The position numbers were made by a program, and so were the translations under genes. Below the pieces are notes generated by a model that ran no database searches, was not told the origin of the DNA, and saw only the letters and a program-made list of their open reading frames with translations. Positions 1 through 7,456 of a stretch of DNA of 13,384 nt are shown here, piece after piece. Location of the stretch: assembly GCA_020724025.1 (NCBI GenBank), contig DYHU01000036.1, positions 1 to 13,384 of the forward strand, written 5' to 3'. The DNA comes from Syntrophorhabdus sp. (lineage in GTDB: Bacteria > Desulfobacterota > BSN033 > UBA1163). The number at the start of each line of letters is the position of its first letter. Position 1 is the stretch's first letter.

Positions 1-599
1 ATGAAGGCAAATCCCTTCTTCTGGATGGCCTTCTTGACCGAGTTGGTCAACTGCCTTGGATGGGCCGCTGTCCAGCAGGCGACGAAGGAGGCCCCTGCAG
101 CCATGACCAGTTTGGAGATGTTAAATGTGTTTTCGAACGTGCCGTAAGGGGTCGTGGTCGTCTTCACCCCCATGGGCGTCGTGGGCGCAGCCTGGCCACC
201 GGTCATGCCATAAATCCCGTTATTGGCGCAGATGACCGTCATCTCGATGTTCCTTCGGGCATTTTGAATCAAGTGATTCCCGCCGATGGCCACGAGATCT
301 CCGTCTCCGCTCACCACCATCACCTTCTTTTCAGGAAGGCCCATTTTGATTCCAAAGGCAAAAGCGATCGGTCTCCCGTGGGTGGTATGAAGCACATCGG
401 CATTGAAAAATGGACTGGGAATCCATGCGGCACAACCGATTCCTGAGACAAAAACAAAATCATCCATGTCCATTTCCAAGCCGTCAATGGCGCGTAAGAT
501 ACTCTGGGCGACGGTCCCATCTCCACAACCCGGGCAGAACGTCGTGTGGGTCACGGTGGGTCGAATAAAACGGTGATACGGGTGGACAAGCTCATTCAT
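1..599 (-). CDS. korB: 2-oxoacid:ferredoxin oxidoreductase, beta subunit (KorB-like), 3' end cut by window
   Basis: This is the TPP- and Fe-S-binding beta subunit of a 2-oxoacid (probably 2-oxoglutarate type) ferredoxin oxidoreductase, which turns a 2-oxoacid plus CoA into acyl-CoA, CO2 and reduced ferredoxin in the cytoplasm. 199 codons are visible and the gene runs off the left edge; the family is usually 270-290 residues. Visible motifs are CPGCGDG at residues 22-28, SGIGC at 52-56, HTTHGR at 71-76, GDGDLVAIGGNH at 98-109 and NNGIYGMTGGQ at 126-136. GDGD and NN form the TPP/Mg site. Cys22, Cys25 and Cys56 match three of the four [4Fe-4S] ligands of this family; the fourth would lie beyond the edge. 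The start at 599 is supported by GAGGAGG seven bases upstream and an ATGA overlap with korA. The motifs match KorB better than pyruvate oxidoreductases, but the substrate is inferred. Confidence 0.93.
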   Translation of the reverse strand, partial: MNELVHPYHRFIRPTVTHTTFCPGCGDGTVAQSILRAIDGLEMDMDDFVFVSGIGCAAWIPSPFFNADVLHTTHGRPIAFAFGIKMGLPEKKVMVVSGDGDLVAIGGNHLIQNARRNIEMTVICANNGIYGMTGGQAAPTTPMGVKTTTTPYGTFENTFNISKLVMAAGASFVACWTAAHPRQLTNSVKKAIQKKGFAF

Positions 600-1750
600 T
601 TTGAAACCTCCTCAATCTTCTTCAAAATATCCTCTGGGTCCTGGATCTCGCCCACCAGTTTAGGGGGGAGAAATGAGACCTCTGCAAAATGGGCGGCTTC
701 CGCTTTGATGTAGGGATAAACCTGACCCAGGTTATTTTCCAGGACGATGACCTGTTTGGCCTTTCTCGCCATCTTCTCAATCTCCTCTCCTGGAAAGGGC
801 CAGACTGTGATCAACCGGAGGGTCCCTACCGGAATTCCCCTTTTCCTTGCCTGCGAAGCGGCCGCTGCCGCCGCACGGGACACCCCCCCATAGGAAACCA
901 AAACGATCTCGGCGCCTTCGTAATCCCGCTCCACCAGCGTAATTTCCTCCTTATGTTTGAGGATCTTATGGCTCAATTTCCGAACGAATTTATCCAGGGC
1001 GGAGATATCGATCAGATTCCGTTTCCCGTATTCATCATGGCAGGAGCTGGTCACGTGGGTCTTAAACCCTTTCCCGAAAATGGGCATCGGGGCAACATTC
1101 TCGTCCAGAAACCCCTTAAGCTTCAGAGGATCTGTACCGGGTTCGGGAATTTTTCGATAAACTCTTTCGATCTTCTCAGGTTCCGGGATCACCACTTCCT
1201 CCCGCATATGTCCCACAAAGGCGTCAGAGAGAAGGAAGACGGGAGTCCGATATCTCTCCGCGTAATTAAAAGCGATCACCGTATGGTCGAACATCTCCTG
1301 AGGTGATGAAGGGCAGAGGGCGATGATTTCATAATCTCCATGAGATCCGTGCTTGGCCTGCACCATATCTCCCTGAATCCCGATGGTGGGCATCCCTGTC
1401 GTAGGAGCTCCTCTCTGAACGTTGACGATCACGCACGGGGTTTCCACTCCGACCGCAAATCCGATATTCTCCAGCATCAGACTGATCCCGGGACCTGAAG
1501 TGACGGTCATGGCCTTCTTCCCGGCCCAGGAGGCCCCGATGACTGCGGCGATCGAACTGATTTCGTCTTCCATCTGGAAAAAGGCCCCTCCCACCTGAGG
1601 AAGCTTCTCGGCCAGATGGTTTGCAATCTCCGTTGCCGGCGTGATCGGATAGCCTGCCGCAAATTCACATCCCGCAGCCAGGGCCCCTTCGGCACAGGCC
1701 ACATTCCCCATCATAAAGTATCTTCCGGTGCGGACTCGTTTCTCACTCAT
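596..1750 (-). CDS. korA: 2-oxoacid:ferredoxin oxidoreductase, alpha subunit (KorA-like)
   Basis: 384 residues, the size of a stand-alone alpha subunit without a fused gamma domain. The N-terminal pyrimidine-binding TPP domain shows GNVACAEGALAAGC (15-28), YPITPATEI (34-42), QMEDEIS (59-65, with the glutamates expected to activate the TPP aminopyrimidine), TSGPGIS (84-90) and RGAPTTGMP (113-121). The second domain begins after about residue 250 and contains the VSYGG turn and ENNLGQ motif typical of the family. These are hallmarks of the KorA/VorA group, which forms a heterodimer with KorB. The start follows the ferredoxin stop with no gap (TAG then ATG), with AAGGGAG seven bases upstream, so translation is probably coupled. 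A gamma subunit gene, if there is one, would lie past the left edge. 2-Oxoglutarate is the default substrate for this subfamily, but a branched or aryl 2-oxoacid is possible in a catabolic operon. Confidence 0.94.
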   Translation of the reverse strand: MSEKRVRTGRYFMMGNVACAEGALAAGCEFAAGYPITPATEIANHLAEKLPQVGGAFFQMEDEISSIAAVIGASWAGKKAMTVTSGPGISLMLENIGFAVGVETPCVIVNVQRGAPTTGMPTIGIQGDMVQAKHGSHGDYEIIALCPSSPQEMFDHTVIAFNYAERYRTPVFLLSDAFVGHMREEVVIPEPEKIERVYRKIPEPGTDPLKLKGFLDENVAPMPIFGKGFKTHVTSSCHDEYGKRNLIDISALDKFVRKLSHKILKHKEEITLVERDYEGAEIVLVSYGGVSRAAAAAASQARKRGIPVGTLRLITVWPFPGEEIEKMARKAKQVIVLENNLGQVYPYIKAEAAHFAEVSFLPPKLVGEIQDPEDILKKIEEVSK

Positions 1751-1987
1751 CTATTGACTCCCTTTTTTCCGTTTTTTTTCAGAGACGACGATCGCCAGAT
1801 CAGGGCAGAAGATCATGCAGTTCTCACACTGGGTGCACTGATCCTCATGAACCACGACAGGGGGCCTGTAGCCTTTCTGATTCAGTATCCCGGAAGGCTT
1901 AAAAACCTCCTCCTTGCAGACATAGATACAGATCCCACATTCTTCAACGCCTTTGCATAACTCGTCATAAATTCTCAAGGTAGCCAA
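1751..1987 (-). CDS. korD: Small 2x[4Fe-4S] ferredoxin subunit of the oxoacid oxidoreductase (KorD-like)
   Basis: A 78-residue ferredoxin directly before korA, where KorD-type delta subunits sit; it would accept electrons from KorAB. There are two cysteine sets: C11, C17, C20, C24 and C51, C54, C57, C61. The second is the normal CxxCxxCxxxCP. The first is spaced Cx5Cx2Cx3C and its last cysteine is followed by Lys instead of Pro, so this cluster has a non-canonical binding loop. The C-terminus is lysine-rich (SEKKRKKGSQ). The start is a TTG codon (1987-1985) with AAAGGAG seven bases upstream; no ATG lies nearby. The stop abuts the korA ATG. I am confident of the ferredoxin call; that it is a structural subunit and not a free ferredoxin is inferred from position. 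Confidence 0.88.
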   Translation of the reverse strand: MATLRIYDELCKGVEECGICIYVCKEEVFKPSGILNQKGYRPPVVVHEDQCTQCENCMIFCPDLAIVVSEKKRKKGSQ

Positions 1988-2041
1988 CTTCTTTCTCCTT
2001 TCATGCTGTTAGCCTAATACGATGGCAATCATTAACCTTAC

Positions 2042-2094
2042 GTAGGGGATGGCTTTAGCCCTGCGGTTTAAGCAAGCCTGAAGGCTTGCCCTAC
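2042..2094. repeat. REP/MITE-like palindromic repeat between dehydrogenase and ferredoxin genes
   Basis: A 53-bp element bounded by GTAGGG (2042-2047) and its inverse CCCTAC (2089-2094). Inside are a perfect 7-bp hairpin, GCAAGCC-TGAA-GGCTTGC (2072-2089), and a short GGCT-TT-AGCC hairpin (2051-2060). The terminal inverted repeats, internal palindromes and intergenic site suggest a dispersed repeat of the REP/MITE kind. Only one copy is in this window, so repetitiveness is not shown here. The TAG stop of the upstream dehydrogenase gene (2093-2091) lies in the terminal GTAGGG. As RNA it could act as a processing or stabilising hairpin between the dehydrogenase and ferredoxin-korAB segments. Confidence 0.55.
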
Positions 2095-3068
2095 AAAATA
2101 TCTCTTGTCTTAACTTTAGGTTGATTTACGGGATGGAGCGGCGTTTTCCCTTCCAGAACCCGGATGACATCTTCTGCCACCAGACTCATCCTCTTTAAAG
2201 CCTCCTCCGTATGGGCAGCCATGTGGGGCGTGCCGATGAAATGATCAAACTGGAGCAAGGGATGATCTTTCGTGGCCGGTTCCACTTCATAGACATCGGA
2301 TGCCGCCCCGGCAATCCTCCCTTCTTTTAGAACTCTGTAGAGGGCCTTCTCATCCCAGATCGGCCCCCTCGCCAGATTGATGATGTGGGCTGTGGGCTTC
2401 ATCAAGCTGAACTCCCTCTCTTTGATGAGACTCTTCGTGGCGGGCAACATCGGGAGGTTGATGGATAGGTAATCGGATTGAGACAAGACCTCCTCCAGGC
2501 TTAGCTTGACGGCATGGATCTCCTTCTCCACCTCCTCATATCGCAGCGCATCATAGTAAAGAACCTTCATATCAAATCCTTTGTGGCCAATTCGGCCGAT
2601 CGCCCTACCAACCTTGCCAAAACCGAGGATGCCCAGTGTTTTTCCATGAAGCTCTCTTCCAATGTATTGATACCGTGCTTCCCATCGGCCATCCCGGACC
2701 GCTAAATCCCCCTTCTTGAGCATCTTTGAAAGCATCAAGGCCAACCCGAAAAAATGCTCCGCCACCGAGATGTCATTGGCATCCGGAGTATTGACTACCC
2801 ATATTCCCTTCTCGGTGGCGGCTTCCAGATCGATGTTCTCCACTCCGACCCCGTGTCGTCCGATCACTTTGAGCTTGGGAGCTGCATCCATGATCTTTCG
2901 ACTGACCTTGCCATTGGCCCGGATGATGATCCCATCCATCTCCCTCATCTCGTTGATCAAGGAAGTCTCTTCAAAAGAAGTGGCAAAGAAGATCTCGCCT
3001 TCCTCCTTCAGAAGGGCCTTTCCTGCTTCGTGCATTTCTTCGTAAAGCAAAATTTTAAACGGTTTCAT
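2091..3068 (-). CDS. D-2-hydroxyacid dehydrogenase, NAD-dependent (phosphoglycerate dehydrogenase-like)
   Basis: 325 residues, the size of a minimal D-isomer-specific 2-hydroxyacid dehydrogenase with no ACT regulatory domain. The Rossmann loop GFGKVG is at 149-154, followed by Asp173 at the end of the second strand (VLYYDA), which indicates NAD rather than NADP. Catalytic residues match the family: Arg234 in NLARGP, Glu263 in YEVEP and His282 in TPHMAAH; the Arg-to-Glu spacing of 29 equals that of E. coli SerA. It would interconvert a 2-hydroxyacid and a 2-oxoacid. A catabolic role, feeding the downstream oxoacid:ferredoxin oxidoreductase, is more likely here than serine biosynthesis. The start at 3068 has GGAGG seven bases upstream. 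The stop codon lies inside the palindromic repeat at 2042-2094, so the exact C-terminus may have been set by insertion of that element. Confidence 0.9.
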   Translation of the reverse strand: MKPFKILLYEEMHEAGKALLKEEGEIFFATSFEETSLINEMREMDGIIIRANGKVSRKIMDAAPKLKVIGRHGVGVENIDLEAATEKGIWVVNTPDANDISVAEHFFGLALMLSKMLKKGDLAVRDGRWEARYQYIGRELHGKTLGILGFGKVGRAIGRIGHKGFDMKVLYYDALRYEEVEKEIHAVKLSLEEVLSQSDYLSINLPMLPATKSLIKEREFSLMKPTAHIINLARGPIWDEKALYRVLKEGRIAGAASDVYEVEPATKDHPLLQFDHFIGTPHMAAHTEEALKRMSLVAEDVIRVLEGKTPLHPVNQPKVKTRDIL

Positions 3069-3086
3069 CCCTCATCCTCCAAAGGA

Positions 3087-3746
3087 TTACAGCATCGATT
3101 TCAGACTTTCTGCAAAGAGGTGCGGGCTAGAAAGGACAGGGATTTTTACCTGTTGACTCAAAGGCAATGCGAGTCGAGCCATCGACCCCTGGGCAAGAAC
3201 AAGGACATCGACTTTCTGAGCCAATGCCGTCGCCTTTTCCATCACCAATCGATCATGTTTCTCTATATCTCCTTGGAGAATAGCCTGAAATGCATCCTGG
3301 CAGAGAGCTGTATAGATGGAAATCTCTTTACTCGCCTCTGATGCCTTCTGCCTCAGCAAATTTGATGTAGGATCCAAAGTAGTTGACACCGTTGCCACAA
3401 TTCCAATCCTCCTTCCCCTTGCCACAGCAGCCTCTGCCATAGGTTCATCAATCTTTAGAAGAGGATGAGTCACTAATTTCCTCGCCACATCCACCGCGGG
3501 AGAGATGCTTGAACAGGTGACCGCAATGATGTCAGCACCTGCCTCTTCAGCGGACACTACATGTCGACATAATCTTCTAGTGATTGAGGGGCTCAGTTCA
3601 CCCAACTTCATCAAATCAATGAGAAGACTTTCATCCACCATGTGAAAAGTCTTTACCTCAAAAGGGAGGGTGTTGATTTCTTTCTTTATGACCTCCACCA
3701 TGATCAAGGCTGTGTGTATGAAGCTGAGTGTCTTCAATGGTTTCAT
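3087..3746 (-). CDS. Asp/Glu/hydantoin racemase-superfamily protein with one catalytic Cys missing
   Basis: 219 residues. The Asp/Glu racemase superfamily fold is suggested by VTCSSISPA around Cys78, by IDEPMAEAAV (99-108) and by RIGIVAT (113-119) at the second half-domain. Members usually carry a pair of cysteines acting as acid and base on either face of the substrate. Cys78 fits the first, but the second site reads VLAQGSMAR (183-191) with no cysteine, so a two-base racemisation looks unlikely. Single-cysteine members of this superfamily include decarboxylases. The gene starts 5 nt after the preceding isomerase gene, has GAGGG close upstream and opens MKPLKTL, much like the next gene (MKPFKIL). 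I am sure of the superfamily; reaction and substrate are not recognisable. It may act on the same organic acid as its neighbours. Confidence 0.75.
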   Translation of the reverse strand: MKPLKTLSFIHTALIMVEVIKKEINTLPFEVKTFHMVDESLLIDLMKLGELSPSITRRLCRHVVSAEEAGADIIAVTCSSISPAVDVARKLVTHPLLKIDEPMAEAAVARGRRIGIVATVSTTLDPTSNLLRQKASEASKEISIYTALCQDAFQAILQGDIEKHDRLVMEKATALAQKVDVLVLAQGSMARLALPLSQQVKIPVLSSPHLFAESLKSML

Positions 3747-3751
3747 CCCTC

Positions 3752-4534
3752 TTAAACCCTCGGTACCTTCCGGAGCAACTGTCCGTATCCCTCTATAGGA
3801 TCGTTAATCTTGAGAAGCTTCATCAGAAGCCAGGCCGTGGACTGGTTGGCTGTCACCACAGGTTTCTCCGCATCCTTCTCGATCTCTTCGATGACATCGC
3901 TGCATCTGAAATTGGTACAGGCAATGAAGATACCATCCGCCTCAGGGACAACAGCCTGCATGGCAATCTGATAAGCCTGGGAAGGTTTTGTCGCCCCCAT
4001 CTCATAAAGATCCTCAATTTGGAGGCCTGCCACCCTCAGGACCTTAAAGCCAGAGGCTTCATAGAATTCCTTAAACCTCTGATTGACTTCATCGATGTAA
4101 GGCCCCGCGATCACAATCTTTTTAAAACCCATGAATCTCATGGCCTCCTCTGCAGCCGTGGCGGTTGTGGTGCACGAAATCCCTTTGCTATTGGATTGCA
4201 TTGATTCGATCTCTTTTTTGTCCCATCCAGATCCTCCGATAAGGCTGCCGGCCGTACAGGCAAACGCAATGGCGCTATTGTTGCCCAGCAGAGGTGAGAC
4301 CATACCCTCTGCTAAAAGGCCAGCGGGCTCAGGGAGCCTGGCACTGAGTTTGGAACACTCCTCCACATTGACCACCGGTTCCATATGGATCCGGGTCTCA
4401 CGAACTTGAACATAGGGAGGTAGCATCCGACAAATCTCTGGGGTTGGATTGAGATTTGGTCCGACCACGATCAGACCGACTCTTGCCCGATATCCATAGG
4501 GCACTCCATAACCTTCTGGATCTCTCTGAATCAT
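3752..4534 (-). CDS. Maleate isomerase / arylmalonate decarboxylase-family protein
   Basis: 260 residues of the Asp/Glu racemase superfamily, in the maleate cis-trans isomerase/arylmalonate decarboxylase branch. Cys93 lies in FACTAGSLIGG (91-101) and Cys206 in FIACTNFR (203-210). These two cysteines and their contexts (ACTxGS and CTNxR) fit maleate isomerase, which uses both, better than arylmalonate decarboxylase, which has only the second. Other family landmarks are SCTTTATAAEEAMRFMG (120-136) and PVVTANQSTAWLLMKL (225-240). The likely reaction is isomerisation of a maleate-like cis-dicarboxylate to the trans form, or a related racemisation or decarboxylation. The start follows a strong AAAGGAGGAGG site. 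It lies 24 nt after the TRAP membrane subunit, which suggests it acts on the imported acid. The exact substrate is unknown. Confidence 0.82.
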   Translation of the reverse strand: MIQRDPEGYGVPYGYRARVGLIVVGPNLNPTPEICRMLPPYVQVRETRIHMEPVVNVEECSKLSARLPEPAGLLAEGMVSPLLGNNSAIAFACTAGSLIGGSGWDKKEIESMQSNSKGISCTTTATAAEEAMRFMGFKKIVIAGPYIDEVNQRFKEFYEASGFKVLRVAGLQIEDLYEMGATKPSQAYQIAMQAVVPEADGIFIACTNFRCSDVIEEIEKDAEKPVVTANQSTAWLLMKLLKINDPIEGYGQLLRKVPRV

Positions 4535-4558
4535 TTTATCCTCCTCCTTTCTCTTCTA

Positions 4559-5848
4559 TTATCGTATAAATCCAAATAATCTCGGAAGCCACATCGTCAC
4601 GTCTGGCCAATAAGCCACAAGAAGAAATATGCCTGTTAATAATAATACAAATGGAACGATTTCACTCCATGTTTCGTCGATGCTGATCCCCGCCAGTTTA
4701 CAGGTAATAAACAGGCTAAGAGCTACAGGAGGGGTGATCAGAGCGATTTGAACAGACATGATAAAAATTAATCCAAAATGATGAGGTTCAATTCCATAGG
4801 AGACAGCAATGGGAGCTAAGACCGGGACGAACATGATCATGGTGGCGATGGCCTCGATAAAAAAGCCCAAAAAAACCAAAAACAGAATGACGAGGGTGAG
4901 GAAAAGGACCGGGCTGGTTGAAATCGACATAAGGAATGTGCCACATCTCTGCGGAATCTGTGCGCTGGTTAGCAGCCAGGCACAGATCTTTGCAGTGGCC
5001 ATCAGGATGAAAATAACGGAACTGGTAATGGCAGTGTTTAGAATCGACGTGATGATACTTGAAAATGTTAGTTTTCGAGTAATAAGTATTCCTACAATCA
5101 AGATGTAAGCCACAGCCACTGACCCAGCTTCTGTGGGCGTGAATACACCAGAGAGAATACCGCCTAATATAATGATCACTACCATGAGGCCTAAAATGGC
5201 ACCTTTAAATGTCTTAAAGATATTGATGATTTTAAACTTTTCATTACTCACCGGATAGTTTCTACGCTTCGCCAAGATATGGGAAAGTCCCATCAAACCC
5301 AGACCGACCATCACACCCGGGACGAATCCAGCTAAAAAGAGCGCAGCAACTGAAATCGTTCCTCCTTGGACATAGGCGTAAATGAGCATCCCTACGCTCG
5401 GAGGGATGATCGGACCCATGGTGGATGCGGCGGCCGTCAAGACCGCTGCAAATTTCCGATCATATCCTTCCCTGATCATGCTCGGAATAAAAATGGATCC
5501 GATTGCTGCTGCATCTCCTACGGCTGTACCAGTGACACCGGATAAAAACATCTCTGACACAATGCTGACGTGGGCCAGTCCGGCACGAAGATGTCCTACA
5601 AGAGATTTAGCAAAGTTCACCAAATTTGGAAGAACACCGCTTCTTTCGGAGAGGTCCCCAGCCATGATGAAGAATGGAATGGCCATCAAGGGAAAAGAGT
5701 CAATCCCGGAAAACATCAAAGTTGGAATGATCAGTAACGATTCTCGACCCGTGATCAAAAGAAAGGCGAGGGCACTGATCCCTAAGCAAAAGGCTACCGG
5801 AACGCCCAAAAGAATGGTCAATATGAAGGCAATGAAAAGATAGATCAT
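4559..5848 (-). CDS. dctM: TRAP transporter large permease subunit (DctM)
   Basis: 429 residues, almost entirely hydrophobic, with roughly 11-13 predicted membrane segments: the usual size of an unfused DctM. Family landmarks are FFIMAGDLSERSG (about 59-71), a PPSVGMLIYAYVQGG stretch (about 154-168), FTPTEAGSVAVAY (about 236-248) and ALITPPVALSLF (about 369-380). It is the ion-coupled translocation subunit in the inner membrane and takes ligand from DctP. Its ATG follows the dctQ TAG with no intervening base, with GGGGGAG about nine bases upstream, so the two membrane subunits are probably translationally coupled. The ligand is most likely a carboxylate, as for nearly all TRAP systems. The downstream genes suggest an isomerisable di- or hydroxycarboxylate. 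Confidence 0.95.
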   Translation of the reverse strand: MIYLFIAFILTILLGVPVAFCLGISALAFLLITGRESLLIIPTLMFSGIDSFPLMAIPFFIMAGDLSERSGVLPNLVNFAKSLVGHLRAGLAHVSIVSEMFLSGVTGTAVGDAAAIGSIFIPSMIREGYDRKFAAVLTAAASTMGPIIPPSVGMLIYAYVQGGTISVAALFLAGFVPGVMVGLGLMGLSHILAKRRNYPVSNEKFKIINIFKTFKGAILGLMVVIIILGGILSGVFTPTEAGSVAVAYILIVGILITRKLTFSSIITSILNTAITSSVIFILMATAKICAWLLTSAQIPQRCGTFLMSISTSPVLFLTLVILFLVFLGFFIEAIATMIMFVPVLAPIAVSYGIEPHHFGLIFIMSVQIALITPPVALSLFITCKLAGISIDETWSEIVPFVLLLTGIFLLVAYWPDVTMWLPRLFGFIR

Positions 5849-6355
5849 CTAAGACGATCTCCCCCTTCCTCGATTCTGTTCCAGTTTGATCCCCCCTGAG
5901 AGGGCTTTCAGGTTTTCCCATATCTTCGGCAGAAGGTTCAAAATCATAAGAAAACATCCCACAGGGATGGCCAAATAGAACCAGAAGATGGGAATACCTA
6001 AGGAGGGAATGATTTGATCTAATTGGAAAGGCAGGACCAGGATCCCCTCTACAATCAGGAAGATGAGAAAGGTCAGGAGGAAAACATGGGCAATCAGATT
6101 TAACCCCGAGCGAGTTCGACCTTGAAATTTGTTAACTAAGATTCCAATGCTGATATGGGACTCCCCCCTTAAAGCCAAACTTGAAGCTAAAAAGACCACC
6201 CAAACCATGAGGTAGCGTGTAAATTCTTCGGTAATGTAAAGGGACTTGCCAAAGAGATAACGAAGGAAGACCTCGATCGGAACAAGGATTGTCACGACAG
6301 AGAGGCAAAGAATAGTCAATACCTTAATGGACTGGTTCAATATACGATAAAACAT
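5849..6355 (-). CDS. dctQ: TRAP transporter small permease subunit (DctQ)
   Basis: 168 residues with four hydrophobic segments (about 12-34, 48-66, 87-110 and 125-147), the DctQ topology. The conserved core EEFTRYLMVW-FLASSLALRGESHISI is present at about 43-70. It pairs with DctM in the inner membrane. The C-terminus is basic and serine-rich (EQNRGRGRSS). The ribosome binding site is weak (AAAGAAAAGAGC) and lies in the right arm of an 8-bp inverted repeat, so translation may be limited relative to dctP. The stop abuts the dctM start. Confidence 0.92.
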   Translation of the reverse strand: MFYRILNQSIKVLTILCLSVVTILVPIEVFLRYLFGKSLYITEEFTRYLMVWVVFLASSLALRGESHISIGILVNKFQGRTRSGLNLIAHVFLLTFLIFLIVEGILVLPFQLDQIIPSLGIPIFWFYLAIPVGCFLMILNLLPKIWENLKALSGGIKLEQNRGRGRSS

Positions 6356-6359
6356 TGCT

Positions 6360-6376
6360 CTTTTCTTTAAGAAAAG
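6360..6376 (-). promoter_or_regulatory. AT-rich hairpin covering the dctQ ribosome binding site
   Basis: CTTTTCTT (6360-6367) and AAGAAAAG (6369-6376) are perfect 8-bp inverted arms around a single base. In the minus-sense mRNA the hairpin ends 4 nt before the dctQ ATG and its distal arm contains the only purine-rich ribosome binding candidate. It could lower dctQ translation unless ribosomes or helicases open it. The stem is A-U rich and therefore weak, and function is inferred. Confidence 0.35.
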
Positions 6377-6379
6377 GAA

Positions 6380-6409
6380 GGGTAGGCTTTTTTGTAAAAA
6401 AGCCTACCC
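6380..6409 (-). terminator. Strong dctP-dctQ intergenic hairpin, probable attenuator
   Basis: A perfect 14-bp inverted repeat with a 2-nt centre (arms 6380-6393 and 6396-6409). It reads GGGTAGGC plus six T, then six A plus GCCTACCC. In the minus-sense transcript it lies 17 nt after the dctP stop and is followed by a pyrimidine run (TTCCTTTTCTT). This is the place where many transporter operons carry a partial terminator or 3'-end stabiliser that keeps binding protein in excess over membrane subunits. The run after the stem is interrupted by C, so leaky termination or RNA-end protection is more likely than full termination. Confidence 0.6.
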
Positions 6410-6426
6410 ATATTGAGCTTGATTAA

Positions 6427-7440
6427 TTATTTGTTCGCTGCAACAAAAAGATCCGTCAGTAGCTTTCCATCTTTGCCAAATTCTTTAATCGCCTCAGGAT
6501 AGACTTGAAGAGCGATCTTTCTGAATTTTTCCAATTCAACCTCGGGGATCGTGTTGATCTTCATCCCCGCCTTTTCCAGTTCCTTGAGGAACTTCTGATT
6601 GTCCTTCTCATTCTCCACCCTCTGCCAAACCGTCGTCTTCCAAGCGGCTACATCAACAGCCAATTGGAGGTCTTTGGGTAGCTTTTCGTAAAAGGTCTTG
6701 CTCATGACTAAGGCACCGACTTCGTTTACATGGGCTGTGAGGGAATAGAACTTCTGAACTTCCTGAAACTTAGCGGTGTACACCATGGCGGGCGGATTCT
6801 CCTGTGCATCGACTACTCCAGTCCTTAGAGCCTCAAAAAGTTCTGTCCAGTCCATGGGTGTAGGAGAAGCCCCTAATGCCTTAAAGAATGCAATATGAAC
6901 GGGTGTGGGAAGGGTTCTTATCTTGAGACCCTTCAAATCCTCCACAGAGCGTATTGGCTTCCTATTATTCGTAACATGACGGAATCCATTGTCAAAGAAT
7001 CCGAGATTGTGGTAACCAGTAGCGAGCATCCTTTTTTCAAGTTCCTTCCCTAAGGGGCCATCGAGAACCTCAAAAAGCCTTTGTAGATCTTTCCAGAGGA
7101 AAGGTAGAACCGTAATGCCCAGTTCAGGGATATGGCGTTGAATATGGGCCACACCCCCGAGAGCCGACTCTAAGGTTCCCATCCTGACCATCTCCATCGT
7201 TTCCCTTACTTTTCCAAGGGCGCCCACATGGTGGACATCAACAGCGATCTTTCCGCCAGATAATTTCTCAAGTTCTTCTTTGAAAAGGACTGCTGCCCTG
7301 CCCCAGGAGTGGTCGGCTGCAACCGGGTTCGCAACACGAATCTTATATTCCGCTGCATAAAGGTTGATCGATAAAATTAGGATAAGTAAGGTTGCCATAA
7401 AAAAGATGATATGAAAAGATTTCCAATTCATTGTCTTCAT
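6427..7440 (-). CDS. dctP: TRAP transporter periplasmic solute-binding protein (DctP family)
   Basis: 337 residues. A Sec signal peptide runs through a hydrophobic stretch at about 8-28, with probable cleavage after the Ala-Ala at 29-30, and no lipobox. The mature protein starts EYKIRVANP and has the DctP core: GFRHVTNNRKPI (152-163), DLKGLKIRTLPTP (168-180) and GVVDAQENP (208-216). Arg175 is the conserved arginine that binds the ligand carboxylate in DctP proteins; Arg154 and Asn215 are also at family positions. It captures an organic acid in the periplasm and hands it to DctQM. It has the best ribosome binding site of the operon, AAGGAGGT eight bases before the ATG, and starts 16 nt after gntR. 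A strong hairpin follows the gene. Carboxylate binding is secure, the identity of the acid is not. Confidence 0.94.
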   Translation of the reverse strand: MKTMNWKSFHIIFFMATLLILILSINLYAAEYKIRVANPVAADHSWGRAAVLFKEELEKLSGGKIAVDVHHVGALGKVRETMEMVRMGTLESALGGVAHIQRHIPELGITVLPFLWKDLQRLFEVLDGPLGKELEKRMLATGYHNLGFFDNGFRHVTNNRKPIRSVEDLKGLKIRTLPTPVHIAFFKALGASPTPMDWTELFEALRTGVVDAQENPPAMVYTAKFQEVQKFYSLTAHVNEVGALVMSKTFYEKLPKDLQLAVDVAAWKTTVWQRVENEKDNQKFLKELEKAGMKINTIPEVELEKFRKIALQVYPEAIKEFGKDGKLLTDLFVAANK

Positions 7441-7456
7441 AAAATTTTACCTCCTT

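Noticed and set aside
60..446. A 128-codon plus-strand frame opposite the korB segment
   Set aside because: korB motifs on the minus strand (GDGD, NNGIYGMTGGQ) are unmistakable; the plus frame resembles nothing.
689..1306. A 205-codon plus-strand frame opposite korA
   Set aside because: It is the mirror of a well-conserved gene, has no family features and no ribosome site.
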